NCBI RefSeq assembly: GCF_038022665.1 | Contig: NZ_CP150629.1 | Location: 2,524,480-2,588,479, forward strand | DNA from: Methanolobus sp. WCC4 | GTDB lineage: Archaea; Halobacteriota; Methanosarcinia; Methanosarcinales; Methanosarcinaceae | Direction of reading: 5' to 3' | Length of the DNA: 64,000 nt | Shown: positions 53,201 to 62,729 of the stretch, piece after piece | Layout: every line of letters starts with the position of its first letter | Numbering within the stretch: the stretch's first letter is position 1 | Program-made: the position numbers and the translations under genes | The notes under the pieces: model-generated | Told to the model about the DNA's origin: nothing | Seen by the model: only the letters and a program-made list of their open reading frames with translations | Database searches by the model: none

Positions 53201-54352
53201 CACGGAATCGAAAACCCTCTTCTGGGTGTACAAAGTGCCGGCATTCACAGAGGCGGATAACGAAGGACCTGTTACGATGTTCAGTGGTCCGTTCATATAA
53301 TGCTGCCACGGACCATAGATGAAGGTCCTGATATTGGTAGCACCCAGAACTATATCGGATGTCACTCCTCCGTTCAGTTCATCCTCATATTCATTTACCA
53401 GTTCTTCAAGTAATGGTTCCCTTGAAGTTATCAATGCCGTGACGTTCATCGATCCATTCCGGGAAGAATTAGCAGTCAGGTCGACCATGGTGTAGTTCAG
53501 GTCCTCAACGGTCATAGTATAATAGATAGGGTAACCGGGGTCTTCTGACGGGGACCTGCTTATCTCCCTTTTCAGTGTGCCATTTATCCTGTCTATCCTG
53601 ATCTGCAAAGGATCAACATCCGGCTCTATGTTGATGGCATAGTTGTTGAAAGTGTGCTGGTTCTCCTGATATGATGTCCCCAGATACTCATTGAAATACT
53701 CTGCTGTTATGTCCTTCAGGGGACTGCTGCCCACATGGAACCAGTTCACTGCTTTGGTCTCGCCATCATACTCAAGGAAGAGATAGGCATAGCCATATTC
53801 GGCATTCTCAGGAATGACCAGTTCCTCTTCGAACTCAGAACTTGTCCAGAAGGAATGCGTCTCATCGTAATCGATCGTCTGGTAGACAGCACCGGAATCA
53901 CTTTTCAGTATCAACGTTCTGGGTTTGTCCGAAAAGAGACAGGATATTGCCTGGAAGACATCGGATGGTAGTGTAACGGATACTGTTACAGTATCCCCTG
54001 GTTCTGCATCCCTTGTGTTGGAAGACACAGAGAAGCCATCAGAATCCACAGGTTCGTATGCAACATCCTCCGGCTTTATCACCGGATGCTCACCCTGCCA
54101 TGCAAGAGCTTCCATTCCTGCATAGTTAAGGCAGCGTGCAAGGTCCGCTGAAGCAAATTCGATCGCGTTCTCTTCCATATTCGTAGTATCCGTCGTATAG
54201 ATGACCTCTGCCAGTTCATAGTCCGTCTTGGCGATGTAGACCGATGAGATCACAGCAAAGAGAAGGACGAACACACCGATAACAGCGAATGGGATATATG
54301 CCCGGGTGTCCTGACAAAAGCTCCGTTTTTTATTCAAAGTACCTATTATCAT
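50297..54352 (-). CDS. Very large membrane-anchored surface protein, pilin-like N-terminus
   Basis: This 1351-residue protein has one membrane helix near the start (about 20-42, IPFAVIGVFVLLFAVISSVY) preceded by RAY, then a long extracytoplasmic region: beta-rich, many N-x-S/T sites and Cys in the first 750 residues, helical and acidic from about 780-1270, and a folded C-terminal part with few Cys. The N-terminal layout RxxIPFAVIGVF resembles uncharacterised haloarchaeal pilin-like families that cluster with type II/IV secretion genes (DUF728x group, from memory). No sortase tail is present. Function unknown; an assembly or surface-layer role is inferred from the layout and the pilin-like genes nearby. 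Confidence 0.75.
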   Translation of the reverse strand: MIIGTLNKKRSFCQDTRAYIPFAVIGVFVLLFAVISSVYIAKTDYELAEVIYTTDTTNMEENAIEFASADLARCLNYAGMEALAWQGEHPVIKPEDVAYEPVDSDGFSVSSNTRDAEPGDTVTVSVTLPSDVFQAISCLFSDKPRTLILKSDSGAVYQTIDYDETHSFWTSSEFEEELVIPENAEYGYAYLFLEYDGETKAVNWFHVGSSPLKDITAEYFNEYLGTSYQENQHTFNNYAINIEPDVDPLQIRIDRINGTLKREISRSPSEDPGYPIYYTMTVEDLNYTMVDLTANSSRNGSMNVTALITSREPLLEELVNEYEDELNGGVTSDIVLGATNIRTFIYGPWQHYMNGPLNIVTGPSLSASVNAGTLYTQKRVFDSVDPWALTYTTYYNGKVLYDDVKHDTADYEDEKAKNLSTTYDSLSQEGRFNISISQGINESMKDANVSMEDVSNNSKIVVSVSNFTSEVYSNWVYNDADQWSNDNPDLLHDVTHEVYSGTIQGQVFRDGFNTAVPYGLWVGSTTYDSVSYEEYSKLTWRPKYVKWSSHCPISISHTSALGPDHTLNDVLDVNYKVYVTPFPSSYRKWEFRSVNVALLESNVQCTGIDVDYTYIGNDALLDEVRMDDYLLYENRSFDWDIKYTVQFKVDSKWKISYPYYWYEAVGLNYVRHSNSTSTEVSFSETSFISHTETETEYISIVYHQYLPSGGYSGIDTTYGPGTSSDYRNTTMMINGVPQYDSGCSDAADKYRDLYIDLYEIEKGYSTYTDGTYLPDEKVYCDIPSWLHKNMTHEMESMFDAINEDNPTREVSLLGENLGKDPTTLIQEASLELADEMADASKRDSFIDQSQYMNAGQFNTSSDACRAIAKNEAYDRLLEELRERNKEIEDSFEDYIEKSFEDEQGHSLLDLVNNKVSTDVIFNNPAMDKASTALAAEMGIIETMDVIGLPGSKYSWTENITLVVDQYPDYLYHDPEFDLQGQYKWTDTSGREVYPLAVRNVCVFSTGIGDDIAEMLSEATEPLKDAISQSMSQSIADANSEVNSLLDDIAEDSVNLTMSGMSTDMKLIEENRTRMMTTYSSSIREQVPATIADEIANDPVLSTWISSSDVILITEAYLDSLSDEEIVSMAADNTLQDEILILLSKRIMDENPTLASDEMDAVLYRLEADLRIGIADGVCKGIELCQEAIDECFANINSELQAKLDESGEKLTGKLADKIDQRLQRSMKMIPCGLPVIPPHWVCTVNVWEYEVIGKYKSFEVIDNDNECMFNPYFGHDAQVYVREENTIYHPTKVDSNGYSIILGDNKPIYFAFNGYAATIVGTGPKGVGDKTGDRDEKSEAYDDLFTEYNGI

Positions 54353-54645
54353 GAACGAACCTGTTTTTGAGCTGTGTTACGATACGAACTGAGCAAAGCA
54401 GGATAAGAGAATATTTAAACTTTGTTATTTTGTTCTATTTTGATGTAAAATTTATAATCTATTTTTGATATTCATTGATGAATGGTCCAAAATTGAGCAA
54501 ATATTAGCGCAGGAAGAAATTTAATAACAACTAATCGAAACTGTAAAATATACTACCCTAATACTACCAGACATAACTTATCAGTGATCAATTCATAATT
54601 CATAGATCCATGATCCGCAACTCACAATTATCAGGTTGACACAAA

Positions 54646-55881
54646 ATGAAGATAACTAAACCACGAGGCACACGTGACTTCCTCCCGGAGGACACCAGGA
54701 AAAGGAGATACGTAGAGGGCATATTACGCCAGGTTGTAAAGAACTGGGGGTTCAATGAGATCATCACACCCACATTCGAGAACCTTGAGCTCTTCACACT
54801 CAAATCCGGTGAAGGGATAATAGGGGAACTCTACAACTTCAAGGACAAAGGCGACAGGGAGATGACCCTGCGTCCTGAACTGACGGCTCCTGTCATGAGG
54901 ATGTATGTCAATGAAATGCAAGCATACCAGCGTCCGTTGAAACTATTCTATTTCGAGAATTGCTTCAGGTATGAGAGACCACAGAAAGGACGCTTCAGGG
55001 AATTCTGGCAGTTCGGTGTGGAACTCATAGGAAGCAAGCAGATGGATGCAGATTCCGAGGTCATTGCACTTGCAACGGAGATGCTTAAGAGCGTGGGCAT
55101 CAAGGGTGAACTTCACGTGAACAATCTTGGTGTCATCAGGCACCTGCTCAGCGTACTTGATACCGAACACCAGAGCAAGATAATGAGACTCGTGGACAAG
55201 AAGGACGATACAGGACTCGATGACTTCCTTGAGGAGATCGATGCACCTGCCAGCCTTCGTATGAAACTCATCGAACTTATCAGCCTCACCGGAAAGGATG
55301 CCATTACAAAGGCAAGGGAACTTATGGGCGATATCCCTGAGATAGAGGATTTCCAGGAACTCCTTACCCTGCTGGACGCCTATGGCGTTGAATACATCAT
55401 CAACTTCGGGATTGCCAGAGGACTTGATTACTACACCGGAACGGTATTCGAGATATATGCAGAAGGACTCGGTGCACAGAACCAGGTATGCGGTGGCGGT
55501 TCATACCAGCTCATCAAGCTCTTCGGCGGTGGCGATGTTCCATCCACAGGATTCGGCCTTGGATTTGACAGGATAATGGAGGTCTGCGAGCTTGAAGCAC
55601 CAGATGATGTACCGGTTGTCATCATTGCCAAGGACAGCACCCGTCTTGAAGCTGTGAAGACCGCAACGGCACTAAGACCGCATATGCCTGTCTACAATGA
55701 CCTGATGAAGAGGAACTTCAAGGCACAGCTCTCCTATGCCAACAACATCGGTGCAAAGCATGTGATCATCATAGGCGAGAAAGAGGTCGAGGACGGAAAG
55801 GTCACGTTGAAGGACATGAGCAGCGGTGAACAGGAACTTCTGACCGTTGATGAGGTCATTCAAAAACTCACGGACAGATGA
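54646..55881 (+). CDS. hisS: Histidyl-tRNA synthetase
   Basis: The 411-residue class II synthetase has motif 1 ([20 protein letters not shown]), motif 2 [21 protein letters not shown] (about 106), the histidine A segment [15 protein letters not shown] (about 260), and an anticodon-binding C-terminal domain. It charges tRNA-His. The stop overlaps the next start by four bases (ATGA), so a pilin-like protein is translated directly after it. Such coupling of a housekeeping gene with surface-type genes is unusual. Confidence 0.97.
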   Translation: MKITKPRGTRDFLPEDTRKRRYVEGILRQVVKNWGFNEIITPTFENLELFTLKSGEGIIGELYNFKDKGDREMTLRPELTAPVMRMYVNEMQAYQRPLKLFYFENCFRYERPQKGRFREFWQFGVELIGSKQMDADSEVIALATEMLKSVGIKGELHVNNLGVIRHLLSVLDTEHQSKIMRLVDKKDDTGLDDFLEEIDAPASLRMKLIELISLTGKDAITKARELMGDIPEIEDFQELLTLLDAYGVEYIINFGIARGLDYYTGTVFEIYAEGLGAQNQVCGGGSYQLIKLFGGGDVPSTGFGLGFDRIMEVCELEAPDDVPVVIIAKDSTRLEAVKTATALRPHMPVYNDLMKRNFKAQLSYANNIGAKHVIIIGEKEVEDGKVTLKDMSSGEQELLTVDEVIQKLTDR

Positions 55882-56369
55882 CAGGTAGTTTCCTGAAAGA
55901 ACTGATAGATAATGAGAGGGCAGCGGATGCCCTCCCCATGAGAATGGTGGCAGCGGTAGTTGTCATAGGGGCATTGATGCTTCTGCTTTCCACCGGCATC
56001 CACTCGCTCCTTGAAAAAGAGGAGAACTACGCTGCCCGGGCAGTCATATCTGAGATCGAGGCACATGCAGAACAGATGTCCTCAAAGGGAGCGGGCAGTA
56101 ACATCACGCTTGACATAGATGTTCCTTCCAATACTGAACTTATTCTTGGAGCCATTCCTGACAGAGAAACGGAATGGCCTTCAGATGCACGTAACTATTA
56201 TTTTGAGATCAACGGAAAGCAGACGATAGGAGAGTCTGCTGCATACTATTCTAACTCCACACTTGACGGTTGTTTTATTCTCAGCTCCGGACCACATGTA
56301 ATTACAATGGAAAGTGTTCGTGATCAAAATGGAAAAATTTTTATTGCACTTAGTGATAAGTCGCAATAA
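55878..56369 (+). CDS. Pilin-like membrane protein 1 of the hisS-linked cluster
   Basis: The 163-residue protein begins [20 protein letters not shown] followed by a hydrophobic helix (about 21-42, [20 protein letters not shown]) and an exposed soluble domain with N-x-S/T sites and one Cys. This is the plan of type IV pilin-like or Tad-like minor proteins, although a textbook class III signal (K/R-G before the helix) is not obvious; NERAADAL resembles the NDERAFLE/TDERGFSS lead-ins of its neighbours. Its start overlaps the hisS stop. No family is recognised. Confidence 0.7.
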   Translation: MTGSFLKELIDNERAADALPMRMVAAVVVIGALMLLLSTGIHSLLEKEENYAARAVISEIEAHAEQMSSKGAGSNITLDIDVPSNTELILGAIPDRETEWPSDARNYYFEINGKQTIGESAAYYSNSTLDGCFILSSGPHVITMESVRDQNGKIFIALSDKSQ

Positions 56370-56371
56370 TT

Positions 56372-57052
56372 ATGGGAAAAACGAAAAAACAAAGAGAAGT
56401 TAGAAGAAGTGCCTGCATCGATCACCCATACCGGCGACCTAATGGTCATCGCTATCTGATCGATGATGACAATGCATGGGCAGACCTGATCCTTTCAAAA
56501 ACGGCACTCATCCTTGCAACAGTGATCATCCTTACTGCTGTGTATGCACTGGCCACCAGTTCATCTGAGATCATCGAAAAGGATGAACTGGAAGTATTGA
56601 CCATGGACATTGCATCCAGCATAGATTCTGTGGGGAGTGTCCGTTCCGGGACCGGGAATGTGACACGAACATACACTTTCGATACCCATAATGAACTGAT
56701 AATTGATTACAAAAGGCTGAATATCTCGGTTTCCGGGGAATATGTGACCGCCGGTTTTGATGACAACGGTAATACAGTCCGTGCCGCCAGAGCACTTAGC
56801 TACAGGACGTTACCATTCAGCAACGTAGAACTGAGGGGGCTTCTGAAAGATAGGTTCGCTGCAGAAGGAACAGAAAATCAGCCCATCAATTCAGCATATC
56901 CATTTACCGATGTGACAGAGTTCCTTTCCATTGAAGCTGCAGATGCAATTCATCTGAACACGAGCATGGATGTGCTCATCGAAAAGGTATCGGTATTCGT
57001 AACGGGCGGAAGTGAGGTGAAAGAACTTGAGTATATCCTTGTTCATCAATGA
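56372..57052 (+). CDS. Pilin-like membrane protein 2
   Basis: The 226-residue protein has a basic, Arg-rich cytoplasmic head (first 35 residues), a membrane helix (about 43-65, LSKTALILATVIILTAVYAL) after DDDNAWADLI, and a soluble domain of about 160 residues rich in Thr, Asn and Asp. It lies two bases after gene 1 and overlaps gene 3 by 26 bases. No ribosome site is clear. The lead-in DDDNAWADLILSK parallels the acidic segment before the helix in its neighbours. Unrecognised family; a component of the same assembly is inferred. Confidence 0.7.
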   Translation: MGKTKKQREVRRSACIDHPYRRPNGHRYLIDDDNAWADLILSKTALILATVIILTAVYALATSSSEIIEKDELEVLTMDIASSIDSVGSVRSGTGNVTRTYTFDTHNELIIDYKRLNISVSGEYVTAGFDDNGNTVRAARALSYRTLPFSNVELRGLLKDRFAAEGTENQPINSAYPFTDVTEFLSIEAADAIHLNTSMDVLIEKVSVFVTGGSEVKELEYILVHQ

Positions 57053-57530
57053 TGAGAGGGCTTTCCTTGAGCCTAACAATGACATACTCGCCACTGCAAT
57101 GGTAGTCATTGGTTTTGTCGTATTTGCGGCCATTCTTTCAAAGACGTTCATCACTTTCGATGACAATTCCCATGCCCTTGAGAGCTACGAGCAGGCTGCC
57201 ATGATAGCAAAGGACATCGCAGCCTACCCGCCACTTCAGGGGAGCAGACCCGAACTTATCTCCGCCGAAGCACTGGACAGGATAACCGCACCCTCCGCAG
57301 ATAAAGACAGATACATGTTCTTTCAGAGATTCTCCGCTAACCTTGACCTTTATGTAGAAGCTGCCACCGATGACGGGAACTTTCGCTGGACGATAGATGA
57401 CGATAACAATGCTAATAATGGCAGGGACGTTATCGCGGCATCAGTACCGGTTGTGATAGAACTTGGAAGCAGTGCCAGATGTGTTCCGGGAACGATAACC
57501 GTGAAGATAACCCAGAACGTGTGGAATTGA
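57027..57530 (+). CDS. Pilin-like membrane protein 3
   Basis: The 167-residue protein reads MSISLFINDERAFLEPNNDI, then a membrane helix (about 21-42, LATAMVVIGFVVFAAILSKT) and a soluble domain with one Cys near the end (SARCVPGTITVKITQ). The start is TTG at 57027, chosen because GAGGTGA ends six bases before it inside gene 2; no other start fits. The NDERAF lead-in parallels gene 1 (NERAAD) and gene 4 (DERGFS). Confidence 0.72.
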   Translation: MSISLFINDERAFLEPNNDILATAMVVIGFVVFAAILSKTFITFDDNSHALESYEQAAMIAKDIAAYPPLQGSRPELISAEALDRITAPSADKDRYMFFQRFSANLDLYVEAATDDGNFRWTIDDDNNANNGRDVIAASVPVVIELGSSARCVPGTITVKITQNVWN

Positions 57531-57539
57531 GGTGACGGG

Positions 57540-58766
57540 ATGAGGAAGAATTTGACATTGCATAAGAACAAACACTACAAAAGCACCGGAACTGATATCC
57601 TGACAGATGAAAGGGGGTTCTCATCCAGTATCGATGCGATCCTTTTCCTGATACTTGTCTCCATTTCAGCGGTCATTCTCATGCCATCTCTCGTGGCTGA
57701 TGAACAATACCGTTCAGCTTCCTACACCTCGGCACAGGACATGGACACATACCTGCTTAACACCATCATGAGCAGTACAGTGGATGATTTTGGATACACC
57801 CTCAAACCCACCGAACTGGCAGGTATCGATGTCAACCTCTCAGAGCACTCGATCCTTGAAGATGCCGAGAAGACGATATTTGAAAAGGAACAACAGCATC
57901 GTACCTTCTCAGACCTTGTGGCAGAGGGACTTGTCCTCAGCCTGTATAAGGAAGAGAACGGCACCCGGAAGGCACTCAACCCTATGACGAAGATGCAAGG
58001 CATCGAGACAGAGAAAAGCATTGAAGCTCACCTCGAAAGGACCATAGGACAGAGATACGACTACAGGTTCGAAGCCCACTGGCAGCCGGTCACAGGGTAC
58101 ATAGTGCAGAGTGAGATTATAGCCGGAGAGGAAGCACCGGTGAACGCTGTCAAACAGAAAGCGAGGATCACATTACCCGTCACCTATTCCATTCCAATGG
58201 ATGATATATATGGACCCTTCAACGAGAGCACCATCTATAGTGCCATCAATTCCCCTGACCCTGATAAGGAACTACATGACATGTTCAACAAGAGCATTCT
58301 GATCGCGTCAGAGGGAAGTGCTCTGATCATCACAGACATAGTATTCCCTTACGAGTATCTCTCCTCACTTAACGGGACTGAATTTTCGGTAGACAGTGAA
58401 CAACTGGCATGCCTCACCGGACCAGCGACACAGAACTACAGCAACCCTGTGATACAGAGCGTCCTTGGATGCATGAACTATACCGTGAACGACCTGTACG
58501 GACTCAGCATAACGATCGACCCCGAGGAGCAGAGCATCAACCTGGACCTTGTGGACACCGTCAACACCCTGATAATAGATGAGAACACCAGACTCATCTC
58601 CGGTCATATCAAAGACCGGCACTCCGATGATATCGACCGGACAATCGCAATCATTTGCAACGCCACGGACAACAGTACCAGATATGAGCTTGCGAGTTCT
58701 GAGCTGGACGAGATATACAGGACCGCCAATACCGGTGGTGCCGACATTGTGCTTATGATATGGTGA
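57540..58766 (+). CDS. Pilin-like membrane protein 4, large
   Basis: The 408-residue protein starts with a basic head, then LTDERGFSSSIDAILFLILV, where the RGF before the hydrophobic helix (about 34-52) is the nearest thing in this cluster to a prepilin peptidase site. An all-alpha then mixed soluble part follows, with SSTVDDFGYTLKPTELAG, two Cys near 295-310, and a hydrophobic end, GGADIVLMIW. GAGGTGA precedes the ATG by four bases and overlaps the gene 3 stop. It is probably the last gene of the hisS transcript. Confidence 0.72.
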   Translation: MRKNLTLHKNKHYKSTGTDILTDERGFSSSIDAILFLILVSISAVILMPSLVADEQYRSASYTSAQDMDTYLLNTIMSSTVDDFGYTLKPTELAGIDVNLSEHSILEDAEKTIFEKEQQHRTFSDLVAEGLVLSLYKEENGTRKALNPMTKMQGIETEKSIEAHLERTIGQRYDYRFEAHWQPVTGYIVQSEIIAGEEAPVNAVKQKARITLPVTYSIPMDDIYGPFNESTIYSAINSPDPDKELHDMFNKSILIASEGSALIITDIVFPYEYLSSLNGTEFSVDSEQLACLTGPATQNYSNPVIQSVLGCMNYTVNDLYGLSITIDPEEQSINLDLVDTVNTLIIDENTRLISGHIKDRHSDDIDRTIAIICNATDNSTRYELASSELDEIYRTANTGGADIVLMIW

Positions 58767-58990
58767 TAAGAACCATGTCATTAGGGAAGGTATTCGATCA
58801 ATCATAACATATATAAGAGATGATCGACTTCATAGGTAGCACTTCGCCAATCATATTTACATTCTATCAGGACGTCTCCCAAGTTCAACGGCCTGATAAG
58901 GGACTTATCTAACCACAATATAGAATCGAACTTTAAGCATATCTGAAATTTAAACTTCAAACTCGAATTATAATTATCAGGAGGAATCTT

Positions 58991-59449
58991 ATGGCAAAAA
59001 TGCATACCCGTAGGAAAGGAAAAGCAGGTCCTACAAAACCAGTTCGCACAGAGGCACCAGCATGGTCCACAATGACCAGCGACGAGATCACAGAAGTAGT
59101 GAAGGACCTCTGGAAACAGGGAGTCAGCACAAGTGAGATCGGTATGGTACTCAGGGACAAATACGGAGTACCTGATGTCAAGATCGCAACAGGCAAGAAG
59201 GTCACAAAGATCCTTAAGGACAACGGCGAGAGCTTCGCAGTACCTGAGGACCTCTACAACCTTATCGTAAAGGCAATCGGAATGAGGAAACACATGAACT
59301 ACAACCACAAGGATGTACACAACAAGCGTTCCCTCCAGAACACCGAGTCCAAGATCAGAAGATTGGTAAAATACTACCAGTCCACAAAGGTCCTTCCAGC
59401 TGACTGGAAATACAAGCCAGAGACAGCTGAGATGTTGATCACAAGATAA
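58991..59449 (+). CDS. rps15: Ribosomal protein uS15
   Basis: The 152-residue protein has the archaeal S15 N-terminal extension ([20 protein letters not shown]) and the helical core with [24 protein letters not shown]. It binds 16S rRNA early in 30S assembly. GGAGG is five bases before the ATG. A TATA-like ACATATATAAG at about 58807 gives a leader of about 150 bases. Confidence 0.97.
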   Translation: MAKMHTRRKGKAGPTKPVRTEAPAWSTMTSDEITEVVKDLWKQGVSTSEIGMVLRDKYGVPDVKIATGKKVTKILKDNGESFAVPEDLYNLIVKAIGMRKHMNYNHKDVHNKRSLQNTESKIRRLVKYYQSTKVLPADWKYKPETAEMLITR

Positions 59450-59465
59450 ACAGCCTTTACAGATG

Positions 59466-59498
59466 TTTGGCCGTTTCGGTCAAACCCAATCTTTTTTT
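59466..59498 (+). terminator. Terminator after rps15
   Basis: TTTGGCCG (59466-59473) pairs with CGGTCAAA (59477-59484), with one G-U pair and loop TTT, followed by seven T at 59492-59498. Confidence 0.8.
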
Positions 59499-59627
59499 AG
59501 ATATTATTGATGCTTACTTCTTAATTATCCATTCACCCAGTGGGAACTATATATACATCACATTCTCACCTTATATCAAATACTTATGAAGGTAACTTAT
59601 AAATTGTTTTAAAGAGCATTATATCCC

Positions 59628-60845
59628 ATGAAAGCTGTCGTTCTCGCAGCCGGTGAAGGTAAAAGGTGCCGGCCTCTCACGCTCACAAGATCGAAGGTAA
59701 TGCTACCCGTAGCTAACAAACCAATACTTGAGCATGTGATCAATGCTCTGGTAAAGAATGATATCAAGGATATCATACTGGTAGTGGGATACAAAAAAGA
59801 ACGTATCATGGACCACTTCGAAGATGGAGTGGCTTTTGGTGCCAACATCAAATATATCGAGCAGAAAGCACAGATCGGGACCGCACACGCCATACTGCAG
59901 GCACGACAGTTCATTGGAGATAATGAGGACAGTTTTATCGTCGTAAACGGGGACAACATCCTGGGTGCTGACGCAATATCCGACCTGATCGAAGGTGCAC
60001 AAGGCGACGCCACCATCCTTACCTGCAAAAAGGACGATGTGACCAATTACGGAGTTATAGTTGCAAAGGGCAGAAGTGTACAGGAAATAATCGAAAAACC
60101 GGAGACACTTGTCAGTCACCTCATCAACACAGGAACCTATCTTTTCAGACAGGGAATATTCGAACTCATAGAGCAGACACCCATATCCACAAGCGGAGAA
60201 TACGCGATCACAGATACACTCCAGCTGATGATCAATAACGGAATGGATGTGACCATGGCGATCACCAGCATGGAATGGCTTGATGCAGCCTATTCATGGA
60301 ACCTGCTGGAAGCAAACACGATCGTACTAGGGGACCTTGAAAGTGACCTTGAGAAAGGCAGGATAGAAGAAGGAGTGAATATAAAAGGAAACGTTTCCAT
60401 TGGCAGTAACACCATCATCAGGGCAGGTTCCTATATCGTTGGTCCGGTAGCGATTGGTGATAATTGTGACATCGGACCGAATGTAGTTATACTGCCATCA
60501 ACAAGTATAGGGAACAATGTGTCGATAGCCTCATTCTCATACATCAAGAACAGTATCATCATGAACGATTCCCGCATCAGCACACATAGCAACATATCCA
60601 GCTCGGTGCTGGGAAGTAATGTCTCGACAGATGCTAATTTCATTACCGAGGAAGGTGAAGACCTGCTTATTCAGATAGAAGGAGATCTTCATGGTGCACG
60701 AAAGCTCGGTACTGTCATAGGAGATGATTCGGAGATCGGTGGTAATGTCCTTGTCCGTGCAGGTAACATGATATTCACGAACAGCAAGATCAGTTCAGGA
60801 AAGACCATCTCGGAAGATGTACCGGCAGATTCGATAGTGATCTGA
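59628..60845 (+). CDS. glmU: Bifunctional sugar-1-phosphate nucleotidylyltransferase/acetyltransferase, archaeal GlmU-like
   Basis: The 405-residue protein has the nucleotidyltransferase signature AAGEGKRCRPLTLTRSKVML (about 6-25), VVNGDNIL and EKPETLVSHLINTGTY, then a left-handed beta-helix of hexapeptide repeats (about 240-400, IGSNTIIRAGSYIVGPVAIGD). Such proteins join UTP to glucosamine-1-phosphate and acetylate it. glmS and glmM follow on the same strand, which supports UDP-GlcNAc as product. The start has no ribosome site; TATAAATT at about 59597 fits a leaderless message. Confidence 0.9.
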   Translation: MKAVVLAAGEGKRCRPLTLTRSKVMLPVANKPILEHVINALVKNDIKDIILVVGYKKERIMDHFEDGVAFGANIKYIEQKAQIGTAHAILQARQFIGDNEDSFIVVNGDNILGADAISDLIEGAQGDATILTCKKDDVTNYGVIVAKGRSVQEIIEKPETLVSHLINTGTYLFRQGIFELIEQTPISTSGEYAITDTLQLMINNGMDVTMAITSMEWLDAAYSWNLLEANTIVLGDLESDLEKGRIEEGVNIKGNVSIGSNTIIRAGSYIVGPVAIGDNCDIGPNVVILPSTSIGNNVSIASFSYIKNSIIMNDSRISTHSNISSSVLGSNVSTDANFITEEGEDLLIQIEGDLHGARKLGTVIGDDSEIGGNVLVRAGNMIFTNSKISSGKTISEDVPADSIVI

Positions 60846-60859
60846 AAGGGGGGTTTGCA

Positions 60860-62689
60860 ATGTGTGGAATAGTTGCATATATAGGGGATGGAGAGGCCGT
60901 ACCTGTCCTGATAGATTCGCTCAAGATGCTGGAATACAGGGGATACGACTCTGCAGGAGTTACGGTATTCAATGGAAAACTGGAGACCTACAAGGTTGCA
61001 GGAAGGATAAAGGAGCTTGAGAAAGTAGTTCCTGAGGATTTGAAGGGAAGTGTTGGAATAGGTCACACCAGATGGGCGACCCATGGTAAACCGGAAACAA
61101 GGAACGCTCATCCTCATACATCATCAAATATATCAGTGGTCCATAACGGTATTATCGAGAATTATCTTGAACTCAAAGAAAGACTGATCGGTCTTGGATA
61201 TGAGTTCCTGTCCGATACAGATACTGAGGTCATCGCACATCTTCTCCATTTCAATATGAACAATAATGGGAAAAAGTGTATGCTTGACGGACTTGCAGAG
61301 ACAGTGAAAGAGCTTGAAGGTTCATATGCGATCGCTGCCCTGTGTGATGAAGAATCCAATATCATAGCCTTTGCCCGAAAGGACAGTCCCCTGGTGATCG
61401 GCATTGGTGAAGGAACCAACTATGCTGCTTCTGATGTAACCGCTTTTCTAAAGCACACAAAAAAAGTCATGTTCATAAGTGACAATGAGATAGGACTGCT
61501 AAGACCGAATTCTATAGATATATTCGACCTTGAAGGGAACGTCGTCACAAAGGATACGGAAACTATTGAATGGAATCTTGAGGCTGCTGAAAAGGCTGGT
61601 TATGAGCACTTCATGCTCAAGGAGATACACGAACAGCCGACTTCCATACAGAACACCTTTGCAGGTAAGTTATCCGAACTGGAAGGCAATGTTACACTTG
61701 AAGAGCTCTACCTCACAAAGGAAGAGATCAAAAGGCTCAGAAGAGCTACCATCATAGCCTGTGGGACATCATGGAACGCAGGCATACTTGGCAAGTACCT
61801 GTTTGAAGGACTTGCAGGCCTTCACACTGATATTGAAACTGCATCAGAGTTCAGATATGGCAACCCAGTCCTCTGCGGAGAGGAATTGACAATAGCTATC
61901 ACGCAGTCAGGAGAGACCGCTGACACCCTTGCTGCTGTCAGGAGTTCAAGTTCATACGGATGTCGTAGCGTGGCTATCACTAACGTTGTAGGAAGCACCA
62001 TCACAAGAGAATCCGACAGCGTGCTCTATACAAGAGCAGGACCTGAGATAGGAGTTGCTGCAACGAAGACCTTTACAGCACAACTAATGGTACTTTATAT
62101 GCTTGCCATCAACCTCGGGAGAGCACGTGGGGTTATCAGTGCCAACGAGGCAAAGGACCTCATAGTAGCGATCAAGCGTCTCCCCGGACAGATACAGAAA
62201 GTACTCGGCAGGAAGGATGAGATCAATGAATGTGCGGTCCAGTTCGCAGATAAGAGAGACTATTTCTTCATAGGAAGATACCTCAACTTCCCTGTGGCAC
62301 TTGAAGGTGCGCTCAAACTGAAGGAGATATCATACATCCATGCCGAAGGATACGCAGCAGGCGAACTGAAACACGGTCCCCTGGCACTTATCACAGATGA
62401 GACACCGGTGGTTGCGATAGCAACGAAGGGACATACATATGAGAAGATACTGAGCAACATCAAGGAAGTGAAGGCTCGTAACGCCACAGTGATCGCAGTT
62501 GCCGATGATGACGACACTGAGATCGAGAAGTATGTGGATGTGGTCCTTCGTGTACCATCAACCCATGAACTACTGGCACCAGTACTATCTTCGGTTGCAT
62601 TGCAGTTGCTTTCATATTATACTGCACTTGCAAAGGGTTGTTCCATCGATAAACCGAGGAATCTTGCAAAGAGTGTGACCGTTGAATGA
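60860..62689 (+). CDS. glmS: Glutamine-fructose-6-phosphate aminotransferase
   Basis: The 609-residue protein has Cys2 as the glutaminase nucleophile ([20 protein letters not shown]), HTRWATHG (about 73), and two SIS domains with CGTSWNAG (about 300), [10 protein letters not shown] and [17 protein letters not shown]. It makes glucosamine-6-phosphate for UDP-GlcNAc. GGGGGG is seven bases before the ATG. It starts 14 bases after the GlmU-like gene and 40 before glmM, so the three form an operon. Confidence 0.97.
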   Translation: MCGIVAYIGDGEAVPVLIDSLKMLEYRGYDSAGVTVFNGKLETYKVAGRIKELEKVVPEDLKGSVGIGHTRWATHGKPETRNAHPHTSSNISVVHNGIIENYLELKERLIGLGYEFLSDTDTEVIAHLLHFNMNNNGKKCMLDGLAETVKELEGSYAIAALCDEESNIIAFARKDSPLVIGIGEGTNYAASDVTAFLKHTKKVMFISDNEIGLLRPNSIDIFDLEGNVVTKDTETIEWNLEAAEKAGYEHFMLKEIHEQPTSIQNTFAGKLSELEGNVTLEELYLTKEEIKRLRRATIIACGTSWNAGILGKYLFEGLAGLHTDIETASEFRYGNPVLCGEELTIAITQSGETADTLAAVRSSSSYGCRSVAITNVVGSTITRESDSVLYTRAGPEIGVAATKTFTAQLMVLYMLAINLGRARGVISANEAKDLIVAIKRLPGQIQKVLGRKDEINECAVQFADKRDYFFIGRYLNFPVALEGALKLKEISYIHAEGYAAGELKHGPLALITDETPVVAIATKGHTYEKILSNIKEVKARNATVIAVADDDDTEIEKYVDVVLRVPSTHELLAPVLSSVALQLLSYYTALAKGCSIDKPRNLAKSVTVE

Positions 62690-62729
62690 TCATCTTATTT
62701 TTATTTTCATTTTAAAGAGAGGATATGGA

